Below are positions 37,404-47,316 of a stretch of DNA of 64,000 nt, piece by piece. Each line of letters opens with the position of its first letter. The stretch's first letter is position 1. The stretch lies in NCBI GenBank assembly GCA_949284175.1, contig CASDVE010000011.1, positions 83,198-147,197 of the forward strand, given 5' to 3'. Under the pieces are notes generated by a model. The model saw nothing but the letters and a program-made list of their open reading frames with translations. It was not told the DNA's origin and did not search any database. Position numbers and translations under genes: made by a program. The stretch is from an uncultured Eubacteriales bacterium. GTDB lineage: Bacteria > Bacillota > Clostridia > Lachnospirales > Lachnospiraceae.

Positions 37404-38622
37404 TGTCATTGTAATTGGTGGTGGTCCCGCAGGTATGATCTGTGCGATCACTTCCGCAAGAAGAGGAAGAAAAGTACTTCTTCTCGAAAAAAATGAAAAA
37501 CTTGGAAAAAAACTTTTTATCACAGGAAAAGGTCGTTGTAATGTAACGAATGCAGGGGATATAGAAGAGCTACTAGGACAAGTTGTGTCCAATAAGAGAT
37601 TTTTATATAGCTCTTTTTATGGATTTACCAACTATGATATGATGGACTTTTTAGAGGAACTTGGATGTCCATTAAAAACAGAACGTGGAAATCGTGTATT
37701 TCCGATTTCGGATAAGTCAAGCGATGTCATTTCTACCTTATCAAAGGAACTGCATCGTTTGCACGTAGAAGTGGATTACCATACACAGGTGAGCGAACTT
37801 CTAATACAGGAAGAAAAAGTAACCGGTGTGAAACTCAGCAATGGAAAAACGATCCATGCCGATTCTGTTGTTGTGGCAACAGGGGGAGTTTCTTATCCAC
37901 AGACAGGTTCCACAGGAGATGGTTATCTATTTGCAAAACAGGCAGGTCATACAGTAACAGAGGTAGCTCCAGCCCTTGTTCCGATGAATATAAAAGAAGA
38001 AGACTGTAAGAAGATGCAAGGACTTTCTCTTCGCAATATTGGATTTAAAGTTATGCGAGGAAAGAAAACCATTTATGAAGACTTTGGTGAATTATTATTT
38101 ACCCATTTTGGAATCAGTGGACCGGTGGTATTAAGTGCCAGTTCCCATTTTCCATTAAAAGAATCAAAAGAAGATACAGTAATTGAAATCGATTTAAAAC
38201 CAGCTCTTACAGAAGAACAGTTGGATGCTAGATTATTGAGAGATTTTGAAGCATATCGAGGTCGGCAATTTAAAAATTGTCTTGATAAATTACTTCCTAC
38301 AAAAATGATTCCTATTATAATCGAAAGAAGTGGTATTGATCCAGCAAAAAAAGTGAATAGTATCACAAGAGAAGAAAGACAATCTCTTATTGCTGCATTA
38401 AAACATTTTACATTGCATATGAATGGATTGCGAAGTTTTAAAGAGGCTATCGTCACAAAAGGTGGTGTTGCTGTAAAAGAGATCAATCCATCCACAATGG
38501 AATCAAAAAAGATAAAAGGGTTATATTTTGCTGGGGAAGTGCTTGACTTAGATGCTGTAACTGGTGGATATAATTTGCAAATTGCATGGTCAACAGGTCA
38601 TTTGGCAGGTGAACATTGCTAA
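37396..38622 (+). CDS. NAD(P)/FAD-dependent oxidoreductase (HI0933/BaiN family)
   Basis: A 408-residue flavoprotein. FAD-binding VIVIGGGPAGMICAI at the N-terminus, the GKGRCNVTNAGD motif and the C-terminal GLYFAGEVLDLDAVTGGYNLQ are diagnostic of the HI0933-like family. The reaction is unknown in most members; BaiN acts on bile acid intermediates, but that should not be assumed here. The ATG at 37396 is preferred because AAAGG lies just before 37384. Confidence 0.85.
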   Translation: MADVIVIGGGPAGMICAITSARRGRKVLLLEKNEKLGKKLFITGKGRCNVTNAGDIEELLGQVVSNKRFLYSSFYGFTNYDMMDFLEELGCPLKTERGNRVFPISDKSSDVISTLSKELHRLHVEVDYHTQVSELLIQEEKVTGVKLSNGKTIHADSVVVATGGVSYPQTGSTGDGYLFAKQAGHTVTEVAPALVPMNIKEEDCKKMQGLSLRNIGFKVMRGKKTIYEDFGELLFTHFGISGPVVLSASSHFPLKESKEDTVIEIDLKPALTEEQLDARLLRDFEAYRGRQFKNCLDKLLPTKMIPIIIERSGIDPAKKVNSITREERQSLIAALKHFTLHMNGLRSFKEAIVTKGGVAVKEINPSTMESKKIKGLYFAGEVLDLDAVTGGYNLQIAWSTGHLAGEHC

Positions 38623-38634
38623 GGAGGAATAGAC

Positions 38635-39297
38635 ATGATGAATATTGCTATTGATGGACCAGCAGGAGCTGGGAAGAGTACAGTTGCAAAAGGAGTTGCA
38701 AAAAAACTTGGTTTTATCTATGTGGATACGGGAGCAATGTTTCGAGCCATGGCACTTTATTTTTTGCGAAATCATCTGGATGTAACGAAAAAAGAGGTGT
38801 TGGAACAAGAAGTAAAGAATATCGAAGTGACCTTGAAATTTGAACAAGGGGAACAGCAAGTGCTTTTAAATGGAGAAAATGTAGGAGGATTGATTCGTAC
38901 AGAAGAAGTCGGAAACACAGCTTCTATCATTGCTGTCAATCAAGCAATTCGTTCTAGACTTTTAGAGATTCAACAAAAAATTGCAAGAGAAAACAATGTT
39001 GTTATGGATGGCAGAGATATTGGAACTTGCGTTCTTCCGAATGCACAAGTAAAAATTTATTTGACGGCTTCTTCTAAAGAAAGAGCTAAGAGAAGATACG
39101 AAGAACTTCTTAAAAAAGGAGTTGATTGCGATATCAATGATATCGAAGAAGATATTATAAAACGGGATCAAGCGGATATGAATCGCGAAATTGCACCACT
39201 TAGACAAGCAGAAGATGCGGTGCTTATTGATTCTTCTCATATGACGATTGAAGAAGTGGTGGATGCGATCATTGAGCAGTATGATCAGAAGAAATAG
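38635..39297 (+). CDS. cmk: Cytidylate kinase
   Basis: A 220-residue CMP/dCMP kinase: P-loop AIDGPAGAGKSTVAK, YVDTGAMFRAMAL, MDGRDIGTCVLPNA and KRDQADMNREIAPLRQAEDAVL are all present. It sits between the flavoprotein and ispH-rpsA, a common order in Clostridia (cmk next to rpsA is widespread in bacteria). Confidence 0.96.
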   Translation: MMNIAIDGPAGAGKSTVAKGVAKKLGFIYVDTGAMFRAMALYFLRNHLDVTKKEVLEQEVKNIEVTLKFEQGEQQVLLNGENVGGLIRTEEVGNTASIIAVNQAIRSRLLEIQQKIARENNVVMDGRDIGTCVLPNAQVKIYLTASSKERAKRRYEELLKKGVDCDINDIEEDIIKRDQADMNREIAPLRQAEDAVLIDSSHMTIEEVVDAIIEQYDQKK

Positions 39298-39310
39298 ATA
39301 GGAAAACGAT

Positions 39311-41227
39311 ATGGAAATTAGAGTAGCAAAGACAGCGGGATTTTGCTTTGGTGTAGAACGTGCTGTTGAAAAGGTTTACGAACACGCGGACGAGAATAAA
39401 GTTTACACATATGGTCCCATTATCCACAACGAAACTGTGGTTGCCGATTTGAAGAAAAAGGGTGTTTTAGTAATTGAATCATTAGAGGAATTAAAATCCA
39501 TGAATGAGGGAACAATTATTATTAGATCTCATGGAGTGGAAAAAAGCATCTATGATTTAATCGAAGAAAAGGGACTAAAACTTGTGGATGCTACTTGTCC
39601 ATTTGTGAAAAAAATTCATAGAATTGTATATGAAGAAAGCGGAAAAGATAACGTCATTGTTATTATTGGAAGTGATAAACATCCGGAAGTAGAGGGAATC
39701 AAAGGATGGTGTCAAAATGAGCCGATTGTGATTGAAACTGTACAAGAGGCGGAAAACTTGACAATTCCAGAAGAAAAACATATTTGTATCGTATCCCAAA
39801 CGACATTTAATTACAAGAAATTTCAAGATCTAGTTGAAATTATTTCAAAAAAGGGTTATGATATAAATGTTTTTAATACGATCTGTAATGCAACAGAAGA
39901 ACGACAGACAGAAGCGAGAACTATTTCAAAAGAGGTAGATGCTATGATTGTCATCGGTGGCAGAAGCAGTTCGAATACTCAGAAGCTTTATGAAATAAGT
40001 AAAAAAGAATGTGCGAATACTTACTATATACAGACACTTGATGACTTGGATTTTAAAATGTTCAATGAATCCATTAATAGCGTAGGTATTACGGCAGGGG
40101 CTTCTACCCCAAATAATATAATTAAGGAGGTTCATAAGGGCATGTCTGAAATGAGTTTTGAACAAATGTTAGAAGAAAGTTTAGTAACAATTAGAAATGG
40201 TGAGGTTGTAGAAGGTACAATTATTGATGTCAAAGAAGACGAAATCATTTTAAATATTGGTTACAAAGCAGACGGTATCATCACTAGAAGTGAATATTCA
40301 AACACTCCAAACATCGACTTAAGAAATGAAGTAAAAGTCGGTGATACAATGGAAGCAAAAGTTTTAAAAGTTAACGATGGTGAAGGTCAAGTTCTGTTGA
40401 CATATAAAAGACTTGCAGCTGAAAAAGGTAATAAGAGATTAGAAGAAGCATTTAACAACAAAGAAGTGTTAACAGCAAAAGTAGCACAGGTATTAGACGG
40501 TGGTTTAAGCGTTGTTGTTGAAGAAGCTAGAGTATTTATTCCAGCTAGCTTAGTATCTGATACTTATGAAAAGAATTTAGAAAAATATGCTGGTCAGGAA
40601 ATCCAGTTCGTTATTAGCGAATTCAATCCTCGTAAGAGAAGAATCATCGGTGATAGAAAACAATTATTAGTAGCTGAAAAAGCTGAAAAACAAAAAGAAT
40701 TATTCGCAAGAATTAATGCAGGTGACACAGTAGAAGGTACAGTTAAAAATGTAACAGACTTCGGTGCATTTATTGATTTAGGCGGAGCTGATGGACTTCT
40801 TCACATCTCTGAAATGTCTTGGGGACGTGTTGAAAATCCTAAAAAAGTATTCAAAGTTGGCGATCCAGTGAAAGTTCTTATCAAATCTATTGATGGAGAT
40901 AAGATCGCTTTAAGTTTAAAATTTGAAGATCAAAATCCTTGGTTAAACGCTGATGAAAAATACGCTGTTGGTAATGTTGTAACTGGTAAAGTTGCAAGAA
41001 TGACAGATTTTGGTGCATTCGTAGAATTAGAACCAGGCGTTGATGCTTTACTTCATGTATCTCAGATCTCTAAAGATCATGTTGAAAAACCATCTGATGT
41101 ATTATCTGTTGGACAAGAAATCACAGCAAAAGTTGTTGACTTCAAAAAAGACGATAAGAAAATCAGCTTAAGCGTAAAAGCATTAGATACTGAAAAAGAA
41201 GTAGAAGCAGCTGAAGTGACAGAATAA
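39311..41227 (+). CDS. ispH-rpsA: IspH (HMBPP reductase) fused to ribosomal protein S1-like domains
   Basis: A 638-residue bifunctional protein. Residues 1-280 form IspH, the iron-sulfur enzyme of the last MEP isoprenoid step, with cysteines in GFCFGVERAV (C12), DATCPFV and NTICNAT. From about residue 295 there are four S1 RNA-binding repeats (e.g. GTVKNVTDFGAFIDLGGADG, GKVARMTDFGAFVELEPGVD). This fusion is known in Clostridia. The downstream S1 half has more regular codon use, as expected of a highly expressed ribosomal protein. A strong terminator follows. Confidence 0.95.
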   Translation: MEIRVAKTAGFCFGVERAVEKVYEHADENKVYTYGPIIHNETVVADLKKKGVLVIESLEELKSMNEGTIIIRSHGVEKSIYDLIEEKGLKLVDATCPFVKKIHRIVYEESGKDNVIVIIGSDKHPEVEGIKGWCQNEPIVIETVQEAENLTIPEEKHICIVSQTTFNYKKFQDLVEIISKKGYDINVFNTICNATEERQTEARTISKEVDAMIVIGGRSSSNTQKLYEISKKECANTYYIQTLDDLDFKMFNESINSVGITAGASTPNNIIKEVHKGMSEMSFEQMLEESLVTIRNGEVVEGTIIDVKEDEIILNIGYKADGIITRSEYSNTPNIDLRNEVKVGDTMEAKVLKVNDGEGQVLLTYKRLAAEKGNKRLEEAFNNKEVLTAKVAQVLDGGLSVVVEEARVFIPASLVSDTYEKNLEKYAGQEIQFVISEFNPRKRRIIGDRKQLLVAEKAEKQKELFARINAGDTVEGTVKNVTDFGAFIDLGGADGLLHISEMSWGRVENPKKVFKVGDPVKVLIKSIDGDKIALSLKFEDQNPWLNADEKYAVGNVVTGKVARMTDFGAFVELEPGVDALLHVSQISKDHVEKPSDVLSVGQEITAKVVDFKKDDKKISLSVKALDTEKEVEAAEVTE

Positions 41228-41273
41228 TTTTTATATGAAAAATACGTAGCTTGTTTTAAGCTCGTATAACAAT

Positions 41274-41324
41274 GAGGGAGTATCACCTGTAACGATTGAA
41301 GTTACAAGAGGTACTCCCTTTTTT
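41274..41324 (+). terminator. Intrinsic terminator of ispH-rpsA
   Basis: AGGGAGTA pairs with TACTCCCT, with an inner GTAAC/GTTAC stem, followed by six T. Confidence 0.85.
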
Positions 41325-41357
41325 ATATGATAGGAAATTTATTTCCTATCATATAAA
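41322..41357. repeat. Near-perfect palindrome after ispH-rpsA
   Basis: Two 17-base complementary arms (TTTATATGATAGGAAAT and its reverse complement) are separated only by TT. The arm is almost the same as that upstream of modB (TATATCATAGGAA). It could be a terminator for the minus-strand gene at 41381 or a small dispersed palindrome. Confidence 0.65.
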
Positions 41358-41380
41358 AAGTACTGTATTAAGAAGTTGAG

Positions 41381-42532
41381 TTAAAAGGAATGAGGAAACT
41401 CTGGAAGAGAGAAGAAACGAAAAACTTGAAGTACCCATTCTTTTTGTATCGATTCAGAGTAAGTGGAATCAAGGCATAGAAAACTGCGTTTATCCCCATA
41501 TTCTTTGTAGAAAAGATTGCCAGATATTGGTTCAAATAAGGGGATAAAGGTTCCGGTTTTTTTTATATAACAAGTTTCTTTTTTTGCCTTTTGTCTGTGT
41601 TCTTTATCAACAAAAGAAGCAACGCTTTTATGAATTGCCATATCCTCAAAGGGAAGATAATAATAATCTTTATAATTTGGATAGAAAAATTTAAGTTCGG
41701 AATGAAGAAGGGGACAACGAATGTGTATTGTTTCTTCCTGTATGAATAGGGAAATGGTACAAGAAGTAGCGTCTTCCATCTTATGATTCTGTCCCTGATT
41801 TTTGGGCAGAAAGAACGAAAAATTTTTCTCTACATAAAGACAAAATGGAAGGGTATAAGGAAGAGGAAGTTTGTATTCAATATATGACTGGTTGTTGCTA
41901 TCCTCAAAACAATGATAAGTAAAATGGTGTTCAGGAATCATATGGATGCTAGAAGAAAGTGTCAATAAAAAGGAAAGATGGGCAAGACCTTCTAAATCAT
42001 TACTATTATGTAAAAGCAATTGATCCAAATAAGATTCTTTCTTTAGTTTCAGATAAAGGAAATATTGTTCAATTAATTGCTTTCCCGATAGTTGATCAGA
42101 GCGAGTAAAGCCAATGAGCCGTTCCAATGTCTGTTGCTTGCCATTATCTAAATGAAATACCTTTTTTAGAGGCCTTAAAAAAGTATAACAGTCACATTGA
42201 GAGATGGAATCAAGAATTTCCTTTGCAATCCCTAAGAACTCGCATCGAGTTTTGATATAGGGGAGATCAAAGGTTGTTCCATTGTAATGGATTAGTGTGG
42301 TATTTTCTTTTAAATAGGATAAGAAACATTCGATGACTTCTTTTTCTGTTTCTCCATCTTCATTAAAAATTTGAATTTTTCTTAAGACTTTTCCATCAAA
42401 GTATAAAAGACCGATTAAATATAGCATAGAACTTTTTGGATGAAGTCCTGTTGTTTCAATGTCAAAAAATATATAATTTTCACGAAAAAATGGCGGAATG
42501 GAAGTAGAAATTATATTTTTATATTCTTTCAT
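41381..42532 (-). CDS. YprB-like RNase H-fold exonuclease domain protein
   Basis: A 383-residue protein with a DEDD exonuclease core near the N-terminus (YIFFDIETTGL, LIHYNGTTFDLPYIKTRCEFLG), as in the YprB/ribonuclease-H-like family. A C-terminal half without recognised motifs follows. Likely acts on nucleic acid; substrate unknown. Transcribed divergently from ruvA. Confidence 0.8.
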   Translation of the reverse strand: MKEYKNIISTSIPPFFRENYIFFDIETTGLHPKSSMLYLIGLLYFDGKVLRKIQIFNEDGETEKEVIECFLSYLKENTTLIHYNGTTFDLPYIKTRCEFLGIAKEILDSISQCDCYTFLRPLKKVFHLDNGKQQTLERLIGFTRSDQLSGKQLIEQYFLYLKLKKESYLDQLLLHNSNDLEGLAHLSFLLTLSSSIHMIPEHHFTYHCFEDSNNQSYIEYKLPLPYTLPFCLYVEKNFSFFLPKNQGQNHKMEDATSCTISLFIQEETIHIRCPLLHSELKFFYPNYKDYYYLPFEDMAIHKSVASFVDKEHRQKAKKETCYIKKTGTFIPLFEPISGNLFYKEYGDKRSFLCLDSTYSESIQKEWVLQVFRFFSLPEFPHSF

Positions 42533-42635
42533 AAAATCTCCTTTCTATTTGTATAGAAGTATGATAAAAAATCTATGTCTGTTCTCTTATGTAGTATATC
42601 AATTTCTGTTTTATGTGGCAATAAATCTCTTGATG

Positions 42636-42644
42636 TGGTATAAT
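42636..42644 (+). promoter_or_regulatory. Extended -10 element upstream of ruvA
   Basis: TGGTATAAT fits TGnTATAAT, 33 bases upstream of the ruvA start; no convincing -35. Confidence 0.4.
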
Positions 42645-42676
42645 TTTCGTAAGTATGTTCGGACGGAGGAAACAAA

Positions 42677-43273
42677 ATGATTTCATATATCAAAGGAATT
42701 TTAGAAGATGTGACAGACGATTCGGTTGTGTTAGAGAACAATGGGATTGGATATGAAATAAAGATTACAGGGCGTATGCTGTTATCTCTACCAAAAAGAG
42801 GCAGTGAAATGAAGATTTATACATATCTTTATGTGAGAGAAGATGCCCTAGCTCTGTTTGGATTTGCTACAAGAGAGGAATTGCAAACATTTCAGCTTTT
42901 AATTGCCATTAGTGGAATTGGGCCAAAAGCTGGACTTGCAATTTTATCTACACTCTCTGTGCAAGAACTTCGATTTGCAGTTCTTAGCCAAGATGTAAAG
43001 ACAATTTCAAAAACACCAGGAATTGGGAAAAAAAGTGCAGAGCGTTTGATTATAGAATTAAAAGATAAGATGAAATTAGAAGATGCTCTTCGGTGGGAAG
43101 AAGAACCTTTAGAAGAAAATGCACAAGAGGAGAGCAAAACAGAGGTGACGCTGGCTTTAGTAAGTCTTGGATATTCCAATGCAGATGCCCTTCGAGCGAT
43201 TCAATCTGTGGAAGGGCATGAAACGATGGATACAGAAACCCTCTTAAAGAAAGCGTTAAAGAAGATCATGTGA
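42677..43273 (+). CDS. ruvA: Holliday junction DNA helicase subunit RuvA
   Basis: A 198-residue RuvA with an N-terminal OB domain (MISYIKGILEDVTDDSVVLENNGIGYEI), helix-hairpin-helix motifs (ISGIGPKAGLAIL, TPGIGKKSAERLI) and the C-terminal RuvB-binding domain (ALVSLGYSNADALRAI). Works with RuvB encoded downstream. Confidence 0.96.
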   Translation: MISYIKGILEDVTDDSVVLENNGIGYEIKITGRMLLSLPKRGSEMKIYTYLYVREDALALFGFATREELQTFQLLIAISGIGPKAGLAILSTLSVQELRFAVLSQDVKTISKTPGIGKKSAERLIIELKDKMKLEDALRWEEEPLEENAQEESKTEVTLALVSLGYSNADALRAIQSVEGHETMDTETLLKKALKKIM

Positions 43274-43304
43274 GGAACTCGCAAAGCGTGTTTCTCATTC
43301 ATGT
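43268..43304 (+). repeat. Hairpin module B of the dispersed element, solo copy
   Basis: GTGAGGAA-CTCGCAAAGCGTG-TTTCTCAT, flanked by CATG on both sides, overlaps the last codon of ruvA. It resembles the module at 34902 and the second halves of the elements at 5546 and 60059. Confidence 0.6.
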
Positions 43305-43310
43305 TTTATA

Positions 43311-43342
43311 GGCGGTGAATGGGAACTTTTAATTCCACCGCC
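43311..43342 (+). terminator. Terminator-like hairpin between ruvA and ruvB
   Basis: GGCGGTGAAT faces AATTCCACCGCC, followed by TTTCTATC. It may partially separate ruvA and ruvB. Confidence 0.6.
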
Positions 43343-43419
43343 TTTCTATCAATTAGCTGATGGAAAAAGTTTCATATGCTAATAGCAAATAAAGGAAATG
43401 AATAGAAAAAGGTGATAAC

Positions 43420-44430
43420 ATGGAAAGAAGGATCATTACAACAGAGATTATTCCAGAAGATCTGAACTCAGAAGGAAGTTTAAGACCCAAGAGTTTGGAC
43501 GAATATATTGGTCAAGAAAAAGTAAAAAATAATTTAAAAATATTTATTGATGCGGCAAAGCAGAGAGGGGAATCCCTTGACCATGTGTTATTGTATGGTC
43601 CTCCGGGACTTGGAAAAACTACACTAGCAGGGATTATTGCCAATGAAATGCAGGTGAATTTGAAAATTACATCAGGACCCGCAATTGAAAAGCCGGGAGA
43701 AATTGCAGCTATCTTAAACGGACTTGCAGAAGGTGATGTATTATTTATTGATGAAATTCATCGGTTGAATCGTCAAGTAGAAGAGGTGCTTTATCCAGCT
43801 ATGGAAGACTTTGCAATTGATATTATGATTGGAAAAGGACCGACAGCCCGTTCCATTCGTCTTGATTTACCAAAATTTACACTTGTTGGAGCAACCACTC
43901 GTGCTGGCATGTTAACAGCTCCATTACGAGATCGATTTGGAGTCGTTAATCGCTTAGAATTTTATAAAATGGAAGAATTAAAAACCATTGTTATGCGTTC
44001 TGCGGAAGTGATGAATGTGGGAATTAAGGAAGAAGGTGCCATAGAGATTGCAAGGCGATCAAGAGGGACACCACGTCTTGCTAACCGCCTATTACGAAGA
44101 GTGCGAGATTTTGCGGAAGTGAAATATGAAGGTGTGATTACCGATGATGTGGCTCGCTCTGCTTTAAATGCGTTGGAAGTGGATTCTTTAGGGCTTGATC
44201 ACATCGATCGAGCCATGCTTATGACGATGATTGAAAAGTTTGGAGGAGGTCCAGTGGGGCTTGATACCATTGCGGCAGCCATTGGAGAGGACTCTGGAAC
44301 GATTGAGGACGTTTATGAACCATATTTAATACAAAATGGGCTGATTATGAGAACACCAAGAGGGAGAGTTGCCTCTTTAGGAGCCTATGAACACTTTGGA
44401 TTGGAGGATGCGTATGTCACAAAAGAATAA
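43420..44430 (+). CDS. ruvB: Holliday junction DNA helicase RuvB
   Basis: A 336-residue AAA+ motor: Walker [10 protein letters not shown], Walker [11 protein letters not shown], sensor [18 protein letters not shown], arginine-containing [16 protein letters not shown], and C-terminal winged helix (TPRGRVAS). Overlaps the next gene's start. Confidence 0.97.
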   Translation: MERRIITTEIIPEDLNSEGSLRPKSLDEYIGQEKVKNNLKIFIDAAKQRGESLDHVLLYGPPGLGKTTLAGIIANEMQVNLKITSGPAIEKPGEIAAILNGLAEGDVLFIDEIHRLNRQVEEVLYPAMEDFAIDIMIGKGPTARSIRLDLPKFTLVGATTRAGMLTAPLRDRFGVVNRLEFYKMEELKTIVMRSAEVMNVGIKEEGAIEIARRSRGTPRLANRLLRRVRDFAEVKYEGVITDDVARSALNALEVDSLGLDHIDRAMLMTMIEKFGGGPVGLDTIAAAIGEDSGTIEDVYEPYLIQNGLIMRTPRGRVASLGAYEHFGLEDAYVTKE

Positions 44431-47227
44431 TGTACAAGTTGTCATCAATGGACAGGTGATCACTGTGTCAGGAGATGAGAGCAGTGAATATATGCAAAGA
44501 GTGGCAGCTTACCTAAATAATAAAATTGAAACATTAAAAAATACAGATACATATAGAAAGCAGACAAGAGAATACCAAGAGTTATTGCTTTCTTTAAATT
44601 TATCTGATGATTACTTTAAAGCCATAAGCGAATTAAGTGATAAAGAAAAAGAGTTAGCGGAAAATGAAAAGAAACTCTATGATGTCAAACATGATTTTAT
44701 TGACTTACAAATTCAATTGGAGAATGCTCAGAAAAAAGAGAAAGACTATGAACAAAAGTTAAAAACTTCAAAGCAACAAGAGGAAGATGCGATTAAGAAG
44801 TTAAAAGAAGTACAAGTAAAAGAGCAAGAAGTTCAAGCAAAGTTAGAACAATTTAAAAAATCAGAAGTAAACTATAAGGCACAACTGGAAACCATACAAA
44901 AAGAAAAAGATGGATATAGAGTTCAACTGGATACAGCAAAAAAAGCAGAACTGGAGTTTAAGCAAAAATTGGATAACTTTCAAAAAGTTGAAAACAATTT
45001 AAAAAGTCAAATTCAAGAATCAAGAAAGTTAGAAACTCAGTTAAAAGAACAATTGGAGGCGACAAAAAAACTAGAGTCGGATTTAAAAAGTCAACTAGGA
45101 GCTAGTAAAAAGCATGAAAGCGATCTGAGAAGTCAACTAGAAGCTAATAAAAAGCATGAAAGCGATCTGAAAAATCAACTAGAAGCTAGCAAACGCTCAG
45201 AAAATAGTTTAAAAAATCAATTGGCAACAAGCCAAAAAAATGAAAGTTCATTAAAATCGCAAATAGAAACGATAAAAAAAGAATGCGATGGCTTGCGAGC
45301 CCAAGTAGGAACAGAAAAGAAAAACTCGACTGAATGGAAAGAAAAATATGATCTTGTTCAAAAAGAGATGAATACTGCTAAACAAGAACTAAATCAAACA
45401 AAGGTTCAGTTGGATGGAAAGAAAAAGGAATCTGATGAGTTAAAAGTAAAATTGGAATCCATAAAAAAAGAATCAGAGTCCATAAAAAATCAGTTAGAAA
45501 CAGCAAAAAAACAGTCAGAAACTGTAAAAAATGAATTTGAAACTGTTCAAAAAGAAACAGCAAGTTTAAAAAATCAGCTGACATCAAAACAAAAAGAATT
45601 AGAAACATTAAAAATGCAGTTTATGACAAGTCAAAAAGAGGTAAGTGGATTAAAAGAACAGCTTGAAACTGCAAAAAAAGAAGGAAATGATTTAAGAGAG
45701 CAACTTCATGAATCAAAACAGAGTTATAGAAAACTGAAAGAAACTGTGGATATTTCAGAAAAGCAAGCGAACAGTTTTAAAGTCCAATTAGAGAACTTAA
45801 AAAAGTCAGAAGCGAATTTACAAAATCAGCTGGAGGAAATAAAAAAATCTGGGCAAGCTATAAAAGAAGAGTTAGAGGTCAAGAAAAAGGTAGAACTGGA
45901 TTTACAAAATCAGTTGGAATCTATGAAAAAAACCGAACTCAATTTACAAAATCAGTTGGAAGTTAAAACAAAATCTGAAATTTCTTTACAACAACAGATT
46001 TCTCATTTTAAAAGGACAGAAGATAGCTTAAAGGGACAGTTGGAACATAGCAGACAGCAAGAATCTCATTCTAAAATGGAATTAGAGAAAATCCAACAGT
46101 CAGAACGTGTATTAAAACAGCAATTAGAGCAAACGACAAAGGAAAAGGATAGGATAACAACTCAGCTAGAAGATGCAAAGAATCATGAGAAAGTTCTAAA
46201 AGAACAGTTAGAATCCATAAAAGGAACAGAGCTTGACTTAAGAAACCAATTGGAAGTTAAGACAAGATCTGAAAATGAGATAAGAACGGAGTTAGAAACG
46301 CGTAAAAAATCAGAGAGTAGTTTGAAGAAACAACTGGAATCTATAAAGACAACAGAAGTTGATTTGAGAAATCAATTGGACATGATGAAGCAATCTGAAA
46401 GTTCTTTACAGTCTGAATTGATGAAAAAAAGTCAAGAAAAGGACGCTTTCAAAGTTGAATTAGAAGAAATGAAAGAAAAAGAACAAGAGTTAAGAGTCCA
46501 GTTACAAGAAAAAGACAAAGCCCATAAAGAATTAGAAGTTTCTTTGCGTTCTCAATTAAAGGAAGTCAGAGAAGTTGAATATGAGTTACGTCTTCAAATA
46601 GAAGATAGCAAGCAAGCAGAAACAGAATTAAGAATGCAATTGCAGACTGCAAGAAAAACAAATGGGGAATTAGATTCTCAATTGGCATCTTCACAAAAAA
46701 TGAGAACAGAGCTTCAAGAACAGTTGCAAGTGTATCAAAAAGAAAAATCAGAATTAAACACACAACTACAAGTGGCACAGCGTGCAAAATCTGAGTTAAA
46801 AGAACAAAACAATAAATTGTGTGATGAAATTGCACAGTTAAAACAAAAAGAAGAAGAGAATCAAGAGAAGTTCACGGAAGCTGGAAACCAAGTAAAGCAA
46901 GCCAATGAGTTTGTAGAAAAGGTGAAAAGACAGCTTGCTGATTACCAAAAGGTGGAAGAAACATTAAGAGTCCAAGTTGAAGTTGCAAAAGATGAAGGAA
47001 CACAATTAAAGATTCAATTTGAAAAAATGAAAAAATCAGAAAATGAGCTAAAGAGCCAATTGAATGTGGCAAAACGTTCTGAGCAGGAAGCAAAAAATCA
47101 AGTGATTTCTTTACAAAGAAAACAAGAAGAATATGAAAGAAGATTGGAAGATGCTCTAAAACGAGAAAAGGGGTATCAAGAGAGAATGAAACAGTTAGAA
47201 GAACAGCTTTCTAACCAATCAAAGTAA
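44414..47227 (+). CDS. zapA: Giant ZapA-domain protein with 14-residue-repeat coiled coil
   Basis: A 937-residue protein. The first ~90 residues ([33 protein letters not shown]) are a ZapA domain, which bundles FtsZ filaments at the division site. ZapA itself is usually about 90-130 residues. From roughly residue 115 to near the end the protein is a continuous coiled coil built on a 14-residue unit such as [42 protein letters not shown], repeated with the same phase several dozen times. The start ATG follows GGAGG. It overlaps the end of ruvB; the ruvB-zapA-U32 order is typical for the group. The length and regularity are unusual. Confidence 0.88.
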   Translation: MSQKNNVQVVINGQVITVSGDESSEYMQRVAAYLNNKIETLKNTDTYRKQTREYQELLLSLNLSDDYFKAISELSDKEKELAENEKKLYDVKHDFIDLQIQLENAQKKEKDYEQKLKTSKQQEEDAIKKLKEVQVKEQEVQAKLEQFKKSEVNYKAQLETIQKEKDGYRVQLDTAKKAELEFKQKLDNFQKVENNLKSQIQESRKLETQLKEQLEATKKLESDLKSQLGASKKHESDLRSQLEANKKHESDLKNQLEASKRSENSLKNQLATSQKNESSLKSQIETIKKECDGLRAQVGTEKKNSTEWKEKYDLVQKEMNTAKQELNQTKVQLDGKKKESDELKVKLESIKKESESIKNQLETAKKQSETVKNEFETVQKETASLKNQLTSKQKELETLKMQFMTSQKEVSGLKEQLETAKKEGNDLREQLHESKQSYRKLKETVDISEKQANSFKVQLENLKKSEANLQNQLEEIKKSGQAIKEELEVKKKVELDLQNQLESMKKTELNLQNQLEVKTKSEISLQQQISHFKRTEDSLKGQLEHSRQQESHSKMELEKIQQSERVLKQQLEQTTKEKDRITTQLEDAKNHEKVLKEQLESIKGTELDLRNQLEVKTRSENEIRTELETRKKSESSLKKQLESIKTTEVDLRNQLDMMKQSESSLQSELMKKSQEKDAFKVELEEMKEKEQELRVQLQEKDKAHKELEVSLRSQLKEVREVEYELRLQIEDSKQAETELRMQLQTARKTNGELDSQLASSQKMRTELQEQLQVYQKEKSELNTQLQVAQRAKSELKEQNNKLCDEIAQLKQKEEENQEKFTEAGNQVKQANEFVEKVKRQLADYQKVEETLRVQVEVAKDEGTQLKIQFEKMKKSENELKSQLNVAKRSEQEAKNQVISLQRKQEEYERRLEDALKREKGYQERMKQLEEQLSNQSK

Positions 47228-47316
47228 AAGGCATAGGATGAGAGAGGATCTATGTATTGGTGGGGAAAATTATGTAGCTAACAAGAATCATCAAAATAAA
47301 ATAGGAAGAATTTAAA

